Shown piece by piece: positions 1-6,486 of a stretch of DNA of 6,678 bases. The stretch's first letter is position 1, and each line of letters begins with the position of its first letter. The DNA comes from Nanobdellota archaeon (GTDB lineage Archaea > Thermoproteota > Nitrososphaeria > Nitrososphaerales > Nitrosopumilaceae), in contig JAAUVF010000050.1 in the NCBI GenBank assembly GCA_012030815.1, positions 1-6,678 of the forward strand, written 5' to 3'. The position numbers and the translations under genes were made by a program. The notes under the pieces were generated by a model, which saw only the letters and a list, made by a program, of their open reading frames with translations, had not been told where the DNA came from and did not search any database.

Positions 1-258
1 TGTCCCCATACTTGATGTTTTAATTCTGAACCATTTTCCAATATTTTTCATCAAGACTCTCATTTATTTTTCCAATTACATCATCGATATGTTTTTTTGA
101 TTTTTTAGTTATGTCTTGATTATTTTTTAAATTCTCTAAACTTTCTAATATTGCTTGTTTTTCTTGTTTTAATTCTAACCCATAAATTTCATTATTTAAT
201 GAATTGAACCCTGAAATTAATATTATTGATAAAATAATTCCAAAAAATTTTTTTTCAT
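1..258 (-). CDS. Putative secreted coiled-coil-like protein, 3' end missing, frameshifted
   Basis: I do not recognise a function. On the minus strand an ATG at 258 is followed by a run of eight A and six T (242-255). Adding one base there gives a signal peptide (MKKKFFGIILSIILISGF, residues 1-18) and a polar, Lys/Glu-rich, probably helical region (about residues 28-70). A second missing A in the run at 34-37 would replace an early stop (20-22) with a reading that continues off the window as SLDEKYWKNGSEL. Helical segments ending in an 'SLD.KYW' motif occur, as I recall, in small exported proteins common in marine thaumarchaea; that is memory, not a search. About 86 residues are visible. As printed, the first frame stops after 11 codons, so the call depends on the inferred corrections. 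It is divergent from trmI. The long open frame from 241 down to 23 with sensible composition is the main support. Confidence 0.5.
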
Positions 259-409
259 TTTTATTTGCTTTTCTTTTTTACCTGTTTTCTTTTTAATAAC
301 TGTTCTATTCTATATTGTGTCTTTCGTAGGTGATGTTTATTTTCATATGGGTCAATGGCAGTTATTTTAAAACAGTAGATTCTTATCTAAAAATTTTTAG
401 GGAAACAAT
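259..409. promoter_or_regulatory. Divergent intergenic region with candidate promoters
   Basis: This AT-rich gap lies between the divergent secreted-protein gene and trmI. On the minus strand, TTATTAAAA (299-291) lies about 37 bases upstream of the ATG at 258 and could be a TATA box with a short leader. On the plus strand, TTATTTTAAAA (362-372) and the weaker TTATCTAA (383-390) lie about 43 and 24 bases upstream of the trmI ATG, and the sequence does not decide between them. No convincing Shine-Dalgarno sequence precedes either start. Confidence 0.3.
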
Positions 410-1267
410 ATGGCTAAAAATTTAAACAAAATTCTTACGTGCTTGTTTACTTTAATCATTCTAAAAAATGGCTTGTTAAAATCTCAAAAAAAAGAATCAC
501 TTCATACTCACATAGGTGTCATAAAACATGCAGATGCTATAGGCAAAGAATATGGCTCTAGATTAGTTACCAACAAAGACAAGTATGTCTATCTAATCGA
601 ACCAACAATGTATGATTATGTCATGAAGATTCAACATGGCACGCAAATAGTATATCCTAAAGATATTGGTTACATTATTGCAAGAGCCGGAATTGGTAGT
701 GGTCAGAAAATTCTAGAAATAGGCACTGGTAGTGGTTCATTGACTTCTTTTGTTGCAAGCGTTGTAAAACCAAGAGGACATGTATACACTTTTGATGTTG
801 ATGATAATTTTATGAAGATAGCTGAAAAAAATATCAAAAAAGCTGGAATGTCCAAATACGTTACTCAACAAAAACTAGATTTGAAAACTGCAAAAAAATT
901 ACCCGTTGCAGAAATGGATGTAGCTTTAATTGACCTTGGTGACCCCTGGACTGTTCTTCCGCAAGTTAGAAAAATGCTCAAAGGAAGTGGTGCTATTTTT
1001 GCAATTTGCCCAACAATGAATCAGCTTGAAAAATTAACTATTGGACTAGTTGAAAATGAATTTACTGATATTGAATCAACTGAACACATTATTAGAACGA
1101 TTGAGGCACGTGAAGGAAAAACAAGACATTCTTTTCAAGGAATAGGCCATACTACGTATCTCTGCTATGCAAGAAAGGCATTTTTTGGAAGGGGCTCAAA
1201 GAAAAAAACTGAATCATTTGTTGAATCTGAGACTGAAGAGATAGAATCTGACGCTGATTCCAGCTAA
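410..1267 (+). CDS. trmI: tRNA (adenine-N1)-methyltransferase TrmI (archaeal m1A57/58 type), N-terminus garbled by two compensating indels
   Basis: SAM-dependent methyltransferase that makes 1-methyladenosine in the T-loop of tRNA (position 58, and 57 in archaeal enzymes); family members act as tetramers in the cytoplasm. The Rossmann domain shows the SAM-binding motif LEIGTGSGSL (residues 102-111), an acidic strand end FDVDD (128-132), the catalytic-type IDLGDPW (174-180) and the C-terminal HTTYLCYARK (247-256). HTHIGVIKHADAIGKEYGS (32-50) is the typical TrmI linker after the small N-terminal barrel. Residues 4-27 as printed look hydrophobic, but reading one base earlier between the A runs at 416-420 (one A missing) and 486-493 (one A extra) gives MAKKFKQNSYVLVYF...WLVKISKKES, which fits the barrel. 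The two changes cancel, so length stays 285 residues. The last 25 residues are an acidic tail. First gene of a plus-strand cluster, 53 bases before nnrD. Confidence 0.9.
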   Translation: MAKNLNKILTCLFTLIILKNGLLKSQKKESLHTHIGVIKHADAIGKEYGSRLVTNKDKYVYLIEPTMYDYVMKIQHGTQIVYPKDIGYIIARAGIGSGQKILEIGTGSGSLTSFVASVVKPRGHVYTFDVDDNFMKIAEKNIKKAGMSKYVTQQKLDLKTAKKLPVAEMDVALIDLGDPWTVLPQVRKMLKGSGAIFAICPTMNQLEKLTIGLVENEFTDIESTEHIIRTIEAREGKTRHSFQGIGHTTYLCYARKAFFGRGSKKKTESFVESETEEIESDADSS

Positions 1268-1290
1268 ATTTACCCTTAAATTAAAACAAG

Positions 1291-1297
1291 ATTTATT
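1291..1297 (+). promoter_or_regulatory. Candidate TATA box for nnrD
   Basis: ATTTATT in the short trmI-nnrD gap is centred about 27 bases upstream of the TTG start at 1321, the spacing expected for an archaeal leaderless transcript, with an A-rich stretch just upstream as a possible BRE. nnrD may therefore have its own promoter besides readthrough from trmI. AT-rich sequence makes chance matches likely. Confidence 0.35.
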
Positions 1298-1320
1298 CCT
1301 CTGATGTTTCAAATATTGTA

Positions 1321-2185
1321 TTGGCAAGAAAACTGCTTCAATCTACAGTCGTTAAAAAATTCATTCCTGCACGAAAGGCAAAATCCCGTAAAGGTGATAA
1401 TGGAACTGTTTTGGTAATTGGTGGTAGTTACATCTATCATGGTGCTCCGATTTTATCGTCTATTGCAGCATTACGATGTGGTGTTGACCTAGTTTACACT
1501 TCTGTTCCTAAAGTTAATGTTTCATCTACAAGATCTGTATCTCCTAATCTTATTGTAATTCCTCTTGTTGATCAAAAATTAACCCGGGGCGCTGTTAACA
1601 AACTTCTTGGTGCGATTCCCAATAAATTGGATTCTGCAACAATTGGTATGGGACTTGCAGTTCAAGAGCGTGGTTCTTTGTTACTTTTGATAAAATCTCT
1701 TTTAGATCGTGATGTGAGACTTTCATTGGATGCAAGTGCGCTTGTTCCTGAAGTATTGCCACTTTTAGCTGACAAAAATGTTGTAGTGACTCCTCATGCT
1801 GGAGAGTTTAAGCGATTATTTGGAATCGCACCACCTGATTCTAAAAAAGATAGAATAACTTTAGTTGAAAAAAATGCTAAAGATAACGGAATTGTTGTAT
1901 TGCTTAAAGGTGCAAACTGACATTGTTTCTGATGGCACTACAACATATCTAAATGAAAAGAAGACTCCTGGAATGACTGTTGGCGGAACTGGCGATGTCT
2001 TATCTGGCTTAGTTGCAGGAATGCTTTCAAAAAATCGCAATGCATTAGAATCTGCTGCATCTGCTACTTTTATCAACGGATTAGCTGGGAAAGCAACTCA
2101 AAAGAAATTTGGATTGCATATGACTTCTATGGATCTGCTAGAGGAGCTTGCAGGTGTCATGAAACCATTTGATAGAATTGTGTGA
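1321..2185 (+). CDS. nnrD: ADP-dependent NAD(P)H-hydrate dehydratase, frameshifted
   Basis: Repairs hydrated NADH/NADPH (NAD(P)HX) by ADP-dependent dehydration back to the normal cofactor; YjeF C-terminal/CARKD family with a ribokinase-like fold. Visible motifs: KGDNGTVLVIGGS (residues 24-36), GAPILSSIAALRCGVDLV (41-58), DASAL (137-141), TPHAGEFKRL (157-166) and, after the frameshift, GGTGDVLSGLVAG (221-233) with the probable catalytic Asp 225. As printed the first frame stops at 1918-1920, and the rest is one frame over. Removing one A from the run at 1914-1916 gives LLKGATDIVSDG and a 287-residue protein, normal for a stand-alone dehydratase; the NnrE epimerase domain found fused in many prokaryotes is absent. 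The TTG start is chosen because it lies just upstream of the conserved region and I see no in-frame ATG in the short stretch before it. It ends 5 bases before the M20 gene, suggesting one operon. Confidence 0.88.
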
Positions 2186-2190
2186 ATAAA

Positions 2191-3537
2191 ATGAATGCCT
2201 TAAAGCACATTGATGCACATATGGAAATTTAATTTTTGAATTACAAACTTTAATTCAGCAACCAAGCGTTTCTGCAAAAAATGAGGGAATTGAAGACTGT
2301 GCACAATTGGTCAAAAAAATATTGAAAAACTCTGGAATTAAATCAGAAATTTTGAGACTGAAAAATGCAGCACCTATAGTTTATGGGGAAATAAAATCAA
2401 AGAAAAATCCAAACAAAACTTTGATGTTTTACAATCATTATGATGTTCAACCTGTGGAGCCAATTGATTTGTGGGATGATCCACCATTAGTGGAAAATAA
2501 AAGGAAACAAAGTTTTTGGAAGAGGTTCATCGGATGATAAAGGAGAACTAATTACAAGAATAAAGGCAGTTGAAGCATCTCTCAAAACAACTGGTGATGT
2601 TCCATGCAATATTAAATTTGTAATAGAAGGTGAAGAAGAAACTGGCAGTGCTCATATTGATCAATATCTGAAAAAATATCAAAAGAAATTTTCATGCGAT
2701 GGTGTGATCTGGGAATTTGGCTATGTTGATTCCAAGAATAGACCTATCATTGGTCTTGGCATGAAGGGACTGCTGTATGTTGAACTCTCTGTTAAAGAAT
2801 CAATCCGTGATGCTCACTCTAGTTTAGCAGTTTTGATAAAAAATCCTGCATGGAGATTAATTGAAGCTGTCCATACGCTAAGGGATTCTGATGGAAAGAT
2901 TCTCATAAAAAACTGGTATGATGAAGTATCTCCTCTCTCAAAAACAGATTTGGAAATAATATCAAAAGAACCATTTGATGAACAATCATTTAAAAAAGAA
3001 TTTGGAGTAAAATCATTTGTAGGTAATCTGAGAGGACTAGATGCTAAAAAGGCTCTAGTGGGTAATGCCACTTGTAATATCGCTGGGTTTGTATCTGGTT
3101 ATACTGGAGATGGTGCAAAAACAGTACTTCCTGGAAGTGCGCTAGTCAAAATTGATTTTAGATTGGTTCCAAAAATGGATCCAAAAAAACAAGTTCTCCG
3201 ATTAAAAAAACATTTGAAATCAAAAGGATATGGCGACGTATCTGTTAAAATTTATCACGGTGAAGCAGCTGCTCGCACAAATCCATCTGACCCATTTGTT
3301 TCTAAAGTAAAGGAAGCCGCTGATCAATCATTTGGAAAATCTATTATCAATGTCTCAAATGCTGGTACTGGTCCCATGCATTCTTTTGTAAAAGTTTTGC
3401 ATGCTCCTTGCATTTCAATTGGTAGTACATACATGTTTTCTAGAATACACTCACCAAATGAATTTGCAAGAATTGATCTATTGAAAAAAACCACAAAATG
3501 CATCTATCTTATAATGGAAAAATTTGGAAAAGACTAG
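2191..3537 (+). CDS. M20 family metallopeptidase (dipeptidase/desuccinylase-like), three inferred frameshifts
   Basis: Zinc-dependent exopeptidase or deacylase of the M20 (ArgE/DapE/CPG2/carnosinase) family; the substrate cannot be told from sequence. Restored length is 449 residues. Expected metal ligands are present: His83 in NHYDVQP, Asp in GRGSSDDKGE (116-117), Glu pair in EGEEETGS (147-154), Glu176 in the next strand where many relatives have Asp, and His421 in RIHSPNEF. The dimerisation-domain RDAHSS (207-212) is also seen. The printed sequence is split into three frames: ATG at 2191 stops at 2230-2232, the next frame stops at 2535-2537, and the third runs to the end. Adding one A at 2225-2227, one T at 2487-2488 and one A at 2494-2497 restores MENLIFELQ and DDPPFSGKIKGNKVFGRG. 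It begins 5 bases after nnrD. Its TAG stop shares bases with the stop of the convergent DoxX gene. Confidence 0.88.
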
Positions 3538-3953
3538 TGTAGACATCTAGGTATTTTCTTGATAAGATGTGCAAGTGATACTCTTCCTGGACCTGCAGTA
3601 ATTATCCATAATGAACCTGCAAGTAATACTAGATCTATTGCATATCCGCCCTGTCCTGTAAGATTTTCTGCACCCTTGACTACAAATATTGCCCCTAACA
3701 TGATAATTGCAAGCAACGAAGCTGAAATTCTACTTAGAACTCCTATGATTAATAGAATTCCTGAAACTACTTCTGCAAGAGCAATTGGAATTTGCATCTC
3801 TACCGGAATGCCCAGATTGCCTAGCATTCCTGCAAATCCTGGTGCAAACTTTCCAGATCCTTGTACTATGAAAATTACTCCAATGGCTGCTCTGATGCCC
3901 CATTGCGTGATGTCGTTTAATTTTGTATTGTGGATGCTGGATTCAGTCAACAC
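3534..3953 (-). CDS. DoxX-family integral membrane protein
   Basis: A 139-residue protein with four predicted membrane segments at about residues 17-36, 54-73, 75-93 and 104-122. The first contains the IGVIFIVQGSGKF pattern and the second the ALAEVVSGILLIIGVLSR pattern of DoxX/DoxD-like proteins. The family is named after a subunit of archaeal thiosulfate:quinone oxidoreductase, but most members, including this one, have no proven role; redox or membrane-stress functions are suggested for bacterial relatives. The frame is intact. The start is GTG followed directly by TTG, either of which could initiate; a TATA-like box lies about 23 bases upstream of the GTG, which favours a leaderless message. 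It is convergent with the M20 gene, their stops overlapping in CTAG, and divergent from psmB. Confidence 0.85.
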   Translation of the reverse strand: MLTESSIHNTKLNDITQWGIRAAIGVIFIVQGSGKFAPGFAGMLGNLGIPVEMQIPIALAEVVSGILLIIGVLSRISASLLAIIMLGAIFVVKGAENLTGQGGYAIDLVLLAGSLWIITAGPGRVSLAHLIKKIPRCLH

Positions 3954-3970
3954 GAATTTATCTTTTTTAC

Positions 3971-3980
3971 TGTATAAAAT
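3971..3980 (-). promoter_or_regulatory. Candidate TATA box for the DoxX gene
   Basis: The minus strand reads ATTTTATACA here. Its centre is about 23 bases upstream of the GTG start at 3953, consistent with a leaderless archaeal transcript. It lies in the 93-base gap shared with the divergent psmB promoter. Confidence 0.45.
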
Positions 3981-4018
3981 ATTTTACATTGTTTTTTAGA
4001 TCAAAAAGGAGAAAGCCC

Positions 4019-4026
4019 TTTATTAT
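4019..4026 (+). promoter_or_regulatory. Candidate TATA box for psmB
   Basis: TTTATTAT is centred about 25 bases upstream of the ATG at 4047, preceded by the purine-rich AAAAAGGAGAAAG, a possible BRE. The spacing supports a leaderless transcript starting at or near the first ATG, which helps choose it over the ATGs at 4053 and 4059. Confidence 0.45.
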
Positions 4027-4046
4027 GCTGTGAAATCATTTGAATT

Positions 4047-4639
4047 ATGTCTATGTATATGCCCGGAGCAACGGCTGTGGGAATTACTTTTAGCGGTGGT
4101 ATTGTTCTTGCAAGTGAAAAAGGATCGCATTTGGAAACTTTCTTGTAAGCAAATCCTCCAAAAAGACGTTTTCAATTACGTCTAAAGTGGGAGCTGCATG
4201 TGCTGGTCTTGTCGCTGATATGCAAATTTTGACATTACAAATTGCGGCACTTGCAAAAATTAGAAAAATGGAACTCAAAAGAGACGTTCCTCCAAATACT
4301 GTTGCTAAAATGATGTCAAACATGATGTATGAAAGACGCTATTTTCCATTACTCACTCAAGTAATTGTAGGAGGCGTCGTTGATGAACCTATTTTGTATA
4401 CTCTTGACCCATTAGGTTCTGTTCTTCCAGATGAATATGCTGCAGTTGGAACTGGCGCTGAAATGGCATTGGGTGTATTAGATCCACAATTCAAACCAAA
4501 TATGACTCAAGAAGAAGCCGTCGACCTGGCAAAGAGAGCTGTTAGATCTGCAGCACTTCGTGATTCTGCAAGTGGTGATGGACTTGACATTCTCATTGTC
4601 ACAAAAGATGGAACTAAAGAATACACTGAAAAAATCTAG
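4047..4639 (+). CDS. psmB: Proteasome beta subunit, frameshifted; Ala at catalytic position 1
   Basis: Beta subunit of the archaeal 20S proteasome, which forms the inner rings of the cytoplasmic protein-degrading barrel. Restored length is 197 residues. The first frame (MSMYMPGATAVGITFSGG) stops at 4146-4148; adding one A to the run at 4117-4121 gives SEKRIAFGNFLVSKSSKKTF and joins the long downstream frame. Aligned by eye to Thermoplasma beta (TTTVGITLKDAVIMATERR), position 1 is Ala8 instead of the nucleophile Thr, with Thr9 at position 2. Glu24 (position 17), Lys40 (33) and the RDSASG motif with Asp173 (166) are kept. Only seven residues precede position 1, so there is hardly a propeptide. 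I infer a non-catalytic beta subunit that pairs with an active one encoded elsewhere, as crenarchaea and thaumarchaea commonly have two. Cleavage before Thr9 is the alternative. Confidence 0.92.
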
Positions 4640-4687
4640 TCTGAAATACAAAATTTAGATCCAACATTTTCAAATTATTACTTCAAA

Positions 4688-4703
4688 TTTACTTTAAAGT
4701 AAA
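4688..4703. repeat. Perfect 16-base palindrome
   Basis: TTTACTTTAAAGTAAA reads the same on both strands with no loop. It begins 48 bases after the psmB stop. It could be a dimeric regulator site or part of a 3' end, but a stem without loop is a poor terminator, and in sequence this AT-rich one such palindrome can arise by chance. Confidence 0.4.
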
Positions 4704-4846
4704 ATTATCTAGATTTAATTTGCCATATTGAAGTAATCTCAATCACTAACTTGTGGGCAGTATAACTCAATGCAACTGTACTTCAAATTCTATTTGTCTG
4801 TTTCACTATTCAATGATTCATCCAACCTCTGTTAAGACTCATACAA

Positions 4847-4860
4847 TTTCAAATTTGAAA
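4847..4860. repeat. Perfect 14-base palindrome
   Basis: TTTCAAATTTGAAA is a loop-free perfect palindrome 13 bases past the stop of the PUA gene on the minus strand, next to T-rich sequence. It may belong to that gene's 3' end. Chance occurrence is quite possible. Confidence 0.3.
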
Positions 4861-4873
4861 AGATCAAAATAGA

Positions 4874-5350
4874 TTAATCATAAATTGTTTTTCCAATTTC
4901 CCAAAACTTGTCAGATATGTAATGCATGTTTTTTATGACTTCTCCTTTCTCCATTTTTTCTAATTCGGAACTTGCAACAAGTGACACTCCAACTGCCAAA
5001 AACTTGTGTTGTGACTCTTCAACGATGCATACAATTTTTTCTTTTTCAAATTCTCCATGGGTTTTGATTCCTGGTCTCATGACATTTGCACCCTTACACA
5101 TGAATTTCACTGCCCCCATGTCTACAGTTACATGGGGAAATTTTTCAAGTAACGGGGTTTCTGACAAAAATGGGACAAATTCGTCATTAATTTTTAAAAT
5201 CTTAATTCCTTGACCCATGATTATTTGTGCGTCCTCTGTAATTTCATGAACTTTAAGATTTTTTATTTTGGGAAATTCAATCCCCCACTTTTCTGAAACT
5301 GTTTTTAAAAGTGTGGCTGTTTCACTTTTTGAAATTAAATTGGATTTCAA
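4874..5350 (-). CDS. PUA-domain RNA-binding protein (archaeal MCT-1/Tma20-like)
   Basis: A 158-residue protein with the two-part layout of archaeal MCT-1 relatives: an N-terminal pre-PUA domain (about residues 1-68, ending INDEFVPFLSE) and a C-terminal PUA domain (about 72-150). The PUA domain shows VTVDMGAVKFMCKGANVMRPG (residues 74-94), the RNA-binding core, then FLAVGVSLVASSELE and the GEVIKNMHYISDKFWEI ending, which closely match the end of MCT-1. Eukaryotic MCT-1 pairs with DENR in ribosome recycling and re-initiation; the archaeal role is not established, but translation or tRNA binding is the natural inference. The frame is intact. The start is TTG, overlapping the TGA stop of hom as TTGA, which suggests translational coupling and a shared message with hom. 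Confidence 0.88.
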   Translation of the reverse strand: MKSNLISKSETATLLKTVSEKWGIEFPKIKNLKVHEITEDAQIIMGQGIKILKINDEFVPFLSETPLLEKFPHVTVDMGAVKFMCKGANVMRPGIKTHGEFEKEKIVCIVEESQHKFLAVGVSLVASSELEKMEKGEVIKNMHYISDKFWEIGKTIYD

Positions 5351-6356
5351 ATTTTTACAATCTCTTGTCTTATGTCTAATAGGTCTCTTAGGATGGAACT
5401 TGCTGTCTCCATACCTCCTGCACCTTTACCAATGATTGTTTGAGTACCTGAATGCTCTGATGTAAATGCAATTGCGTTTAATGTTCCGTTGACACATAAT
5501 GGATCATCTACTGACACTTCTTTTGGTTCTACAATGAGCTCTTTATTGCATGAAGCAATTAGTTTTATTGCACAATTGTTTTTCTTTGCTTTTTTAACAT
5601 CTTCTTCTGTAACATTACGAATTCCTTTACAAACTATGTCTGGCATTGTTACTTTCATATCCATTACCCAGTTTGCAAGGATTACTAATTTTGCAGCCGC
5701 ATCCAATCCATCTAAATCCAGTGCTTCATCTGCCTCTACATACCCTTTATCCTTGGCATCTTTTAGAGCCGTAGCAAACGATGACCCGTTTGCCATGTTT
5801 GTTAGAATGTAATTTGTAGTTCCGTTTAATATTCCTGAAAAAGAGCTTATTTTTTCTCCTCTCAAGCTATTTTTTGCATAATCTAAGATTGGTGTTCCTC
5901 CACCAACAGTACCACTGAATTTGAATGTGACCTGATTGTAAATAGCTAATTCCATTAATGATGGAAATGCTAATGCCAATGGACCTTTATTCACTGATAT
6001 GACATGCATCCCTTGTTTCATTGCAGATACTATGTGAGTCATTCCCGGCTCTGCATCTTTGTAATTACTAGCTGTTGTTTCAATCAATACATCTGCATCT
6101 AGATTTTTGATCATGTCTATTCCTGACATGTTGTTTTTTGTATTTGCATAATTTTTTACTGTTCCAGTTTTTTCTTTACTTCAATCAGTTTTTCTAATTC
6201 TAATCCTGATTGATCCACTGCACTGCCCTTACTATCAAATACCCCCACCACTCTTGGTTTTAATCCATATTCTGCATAAAGATCCTCTGATCTTGAATCG
6301 AATAATTTTACCAAGCTCTGGCCTACTACACCAAAACCACAAAGTATTATTCTCAA
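5347..6356 (-). CDS. hom: Homoserine dehydrogenase, frameshifted
   Basis: NAD(P)-dependent reduction of aspartate semialdehyde to homoserine, the branch to threonine and methionine. Restored length is 336 residues, typical of the short form without an ACT domain. Motifs: Rossmann GFGVVG (7-12), NKGP (123-126), SGTVGGGTP (148-156), GILNGTTNYILT (175-186) and VEADEALDLDGLDAAAK, with the catalytic-type Glu208, Asp219 and Lys223 that match the numbering of yeast enzyme residues as I recall. As printed the first frame stops at 6156-6158; adding one A to the six-A run (plus-strand T run 6168-6173) gives KKKTGTVKNYANTKNN and joins the rest. The start is TTG at 6356: an in-frame stop lies just upstream, AGGA ends about 10 bases before it, and a TATA-like box is about 25 bases upstream. 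The stop overlaps the start of the PUA gene. Confidence 0.93.
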
Positions 6357-6376
6357 ATTACTTCATTCCTTTTTGA

Positions 6377-6386
6377 TTTAATACTT
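6377..6386 (-). promoter_or_regulatory. Candidate TATA box for hom
   Basis: The minus strand reads AAGTATTAAA, centred about 25 bases upstream of the TTG start at 6356, the spacing expected for a leaderless or near-leaderless archaeal message. An AGGA (6370-6367) between box and start could be a weak ribosome-binding site if there is a short leader. It suggests hom-PUA is transcribed separately from msrB. Confidence 0.45.
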
Positions 6387-6486
6387 TGATTCATTTCTTG
6401 ATTTTCTTATCATTGATTGTGTTTTATTAATAATTTTTTGAATGCTTTTCAGCACATGCTCATTAGTGCCTAACATTAACATGACC

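Larger units (their letters stand above)
4640..4873. other. Convergent intergenic region, no gene seen
   Basis: This lies between the 3' ends of psmB and the PUA gene. I see no coding frame and no tRNA-like cloverleaf. It contains two perfect palindromes, four copies of TTCAAATT (4669, 4682, 4782, 4848) and an inverted pair ATTACTTCAA (4677-4686) / TTGAAGTAAT (4728-4737). T-rich stretches on the minus strand just past the PUA stop (about 4857-4870) may terminate that transcript. The TTCAAATT word also occurs elsewhere in the window, so it is weak evidence for a regulatory site. Confidence 0.5.

Noticed and set aside
333..425. Short plus-strand frame (MFIFIWVNGSYFKT) preceded by AGGTG
   Set aside because: The AGGTG abuts the ATG with no spacing, the frame is only 30 codons, overlaps the trmI start and resembles nothing I know.
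410..490. Membrane-anchored or secreted form of TrmI
   Set aside because: The hydrophobic stretch disappears when the two A-run indels are corrected, and the corrected reading fits the known N-terminal barrel.
1861..2076. Minus-strand open frame inside nnrD
   Set aside because: It is antisense to the conserved TVGGTGDVLSGL region of nnrD and has no recognisable motif.
3559..3999. Long plus-strand open frame opposite the DoxX gene
   Set aside because: It is the shadow of DoxX; the minus-strand reading has coherent membrane segments and a family match, while this one does not.
4117..4148. Programmed frameshift in the proteasome gene
   Set aside because: The A5 run lacks a slippery heptamer with a clear downstream structure, and similar one-base defects occur in five other unrelated genes here, pointing to a technical cause.
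4640..4873. tRNA or other structured RNA suggested by TACTTCAAATTC, which resembles a T-loop
   Set aside because: The flanking bases do not pair as a T stem, and I find no acceptor, D or anticodon arms on either strand.
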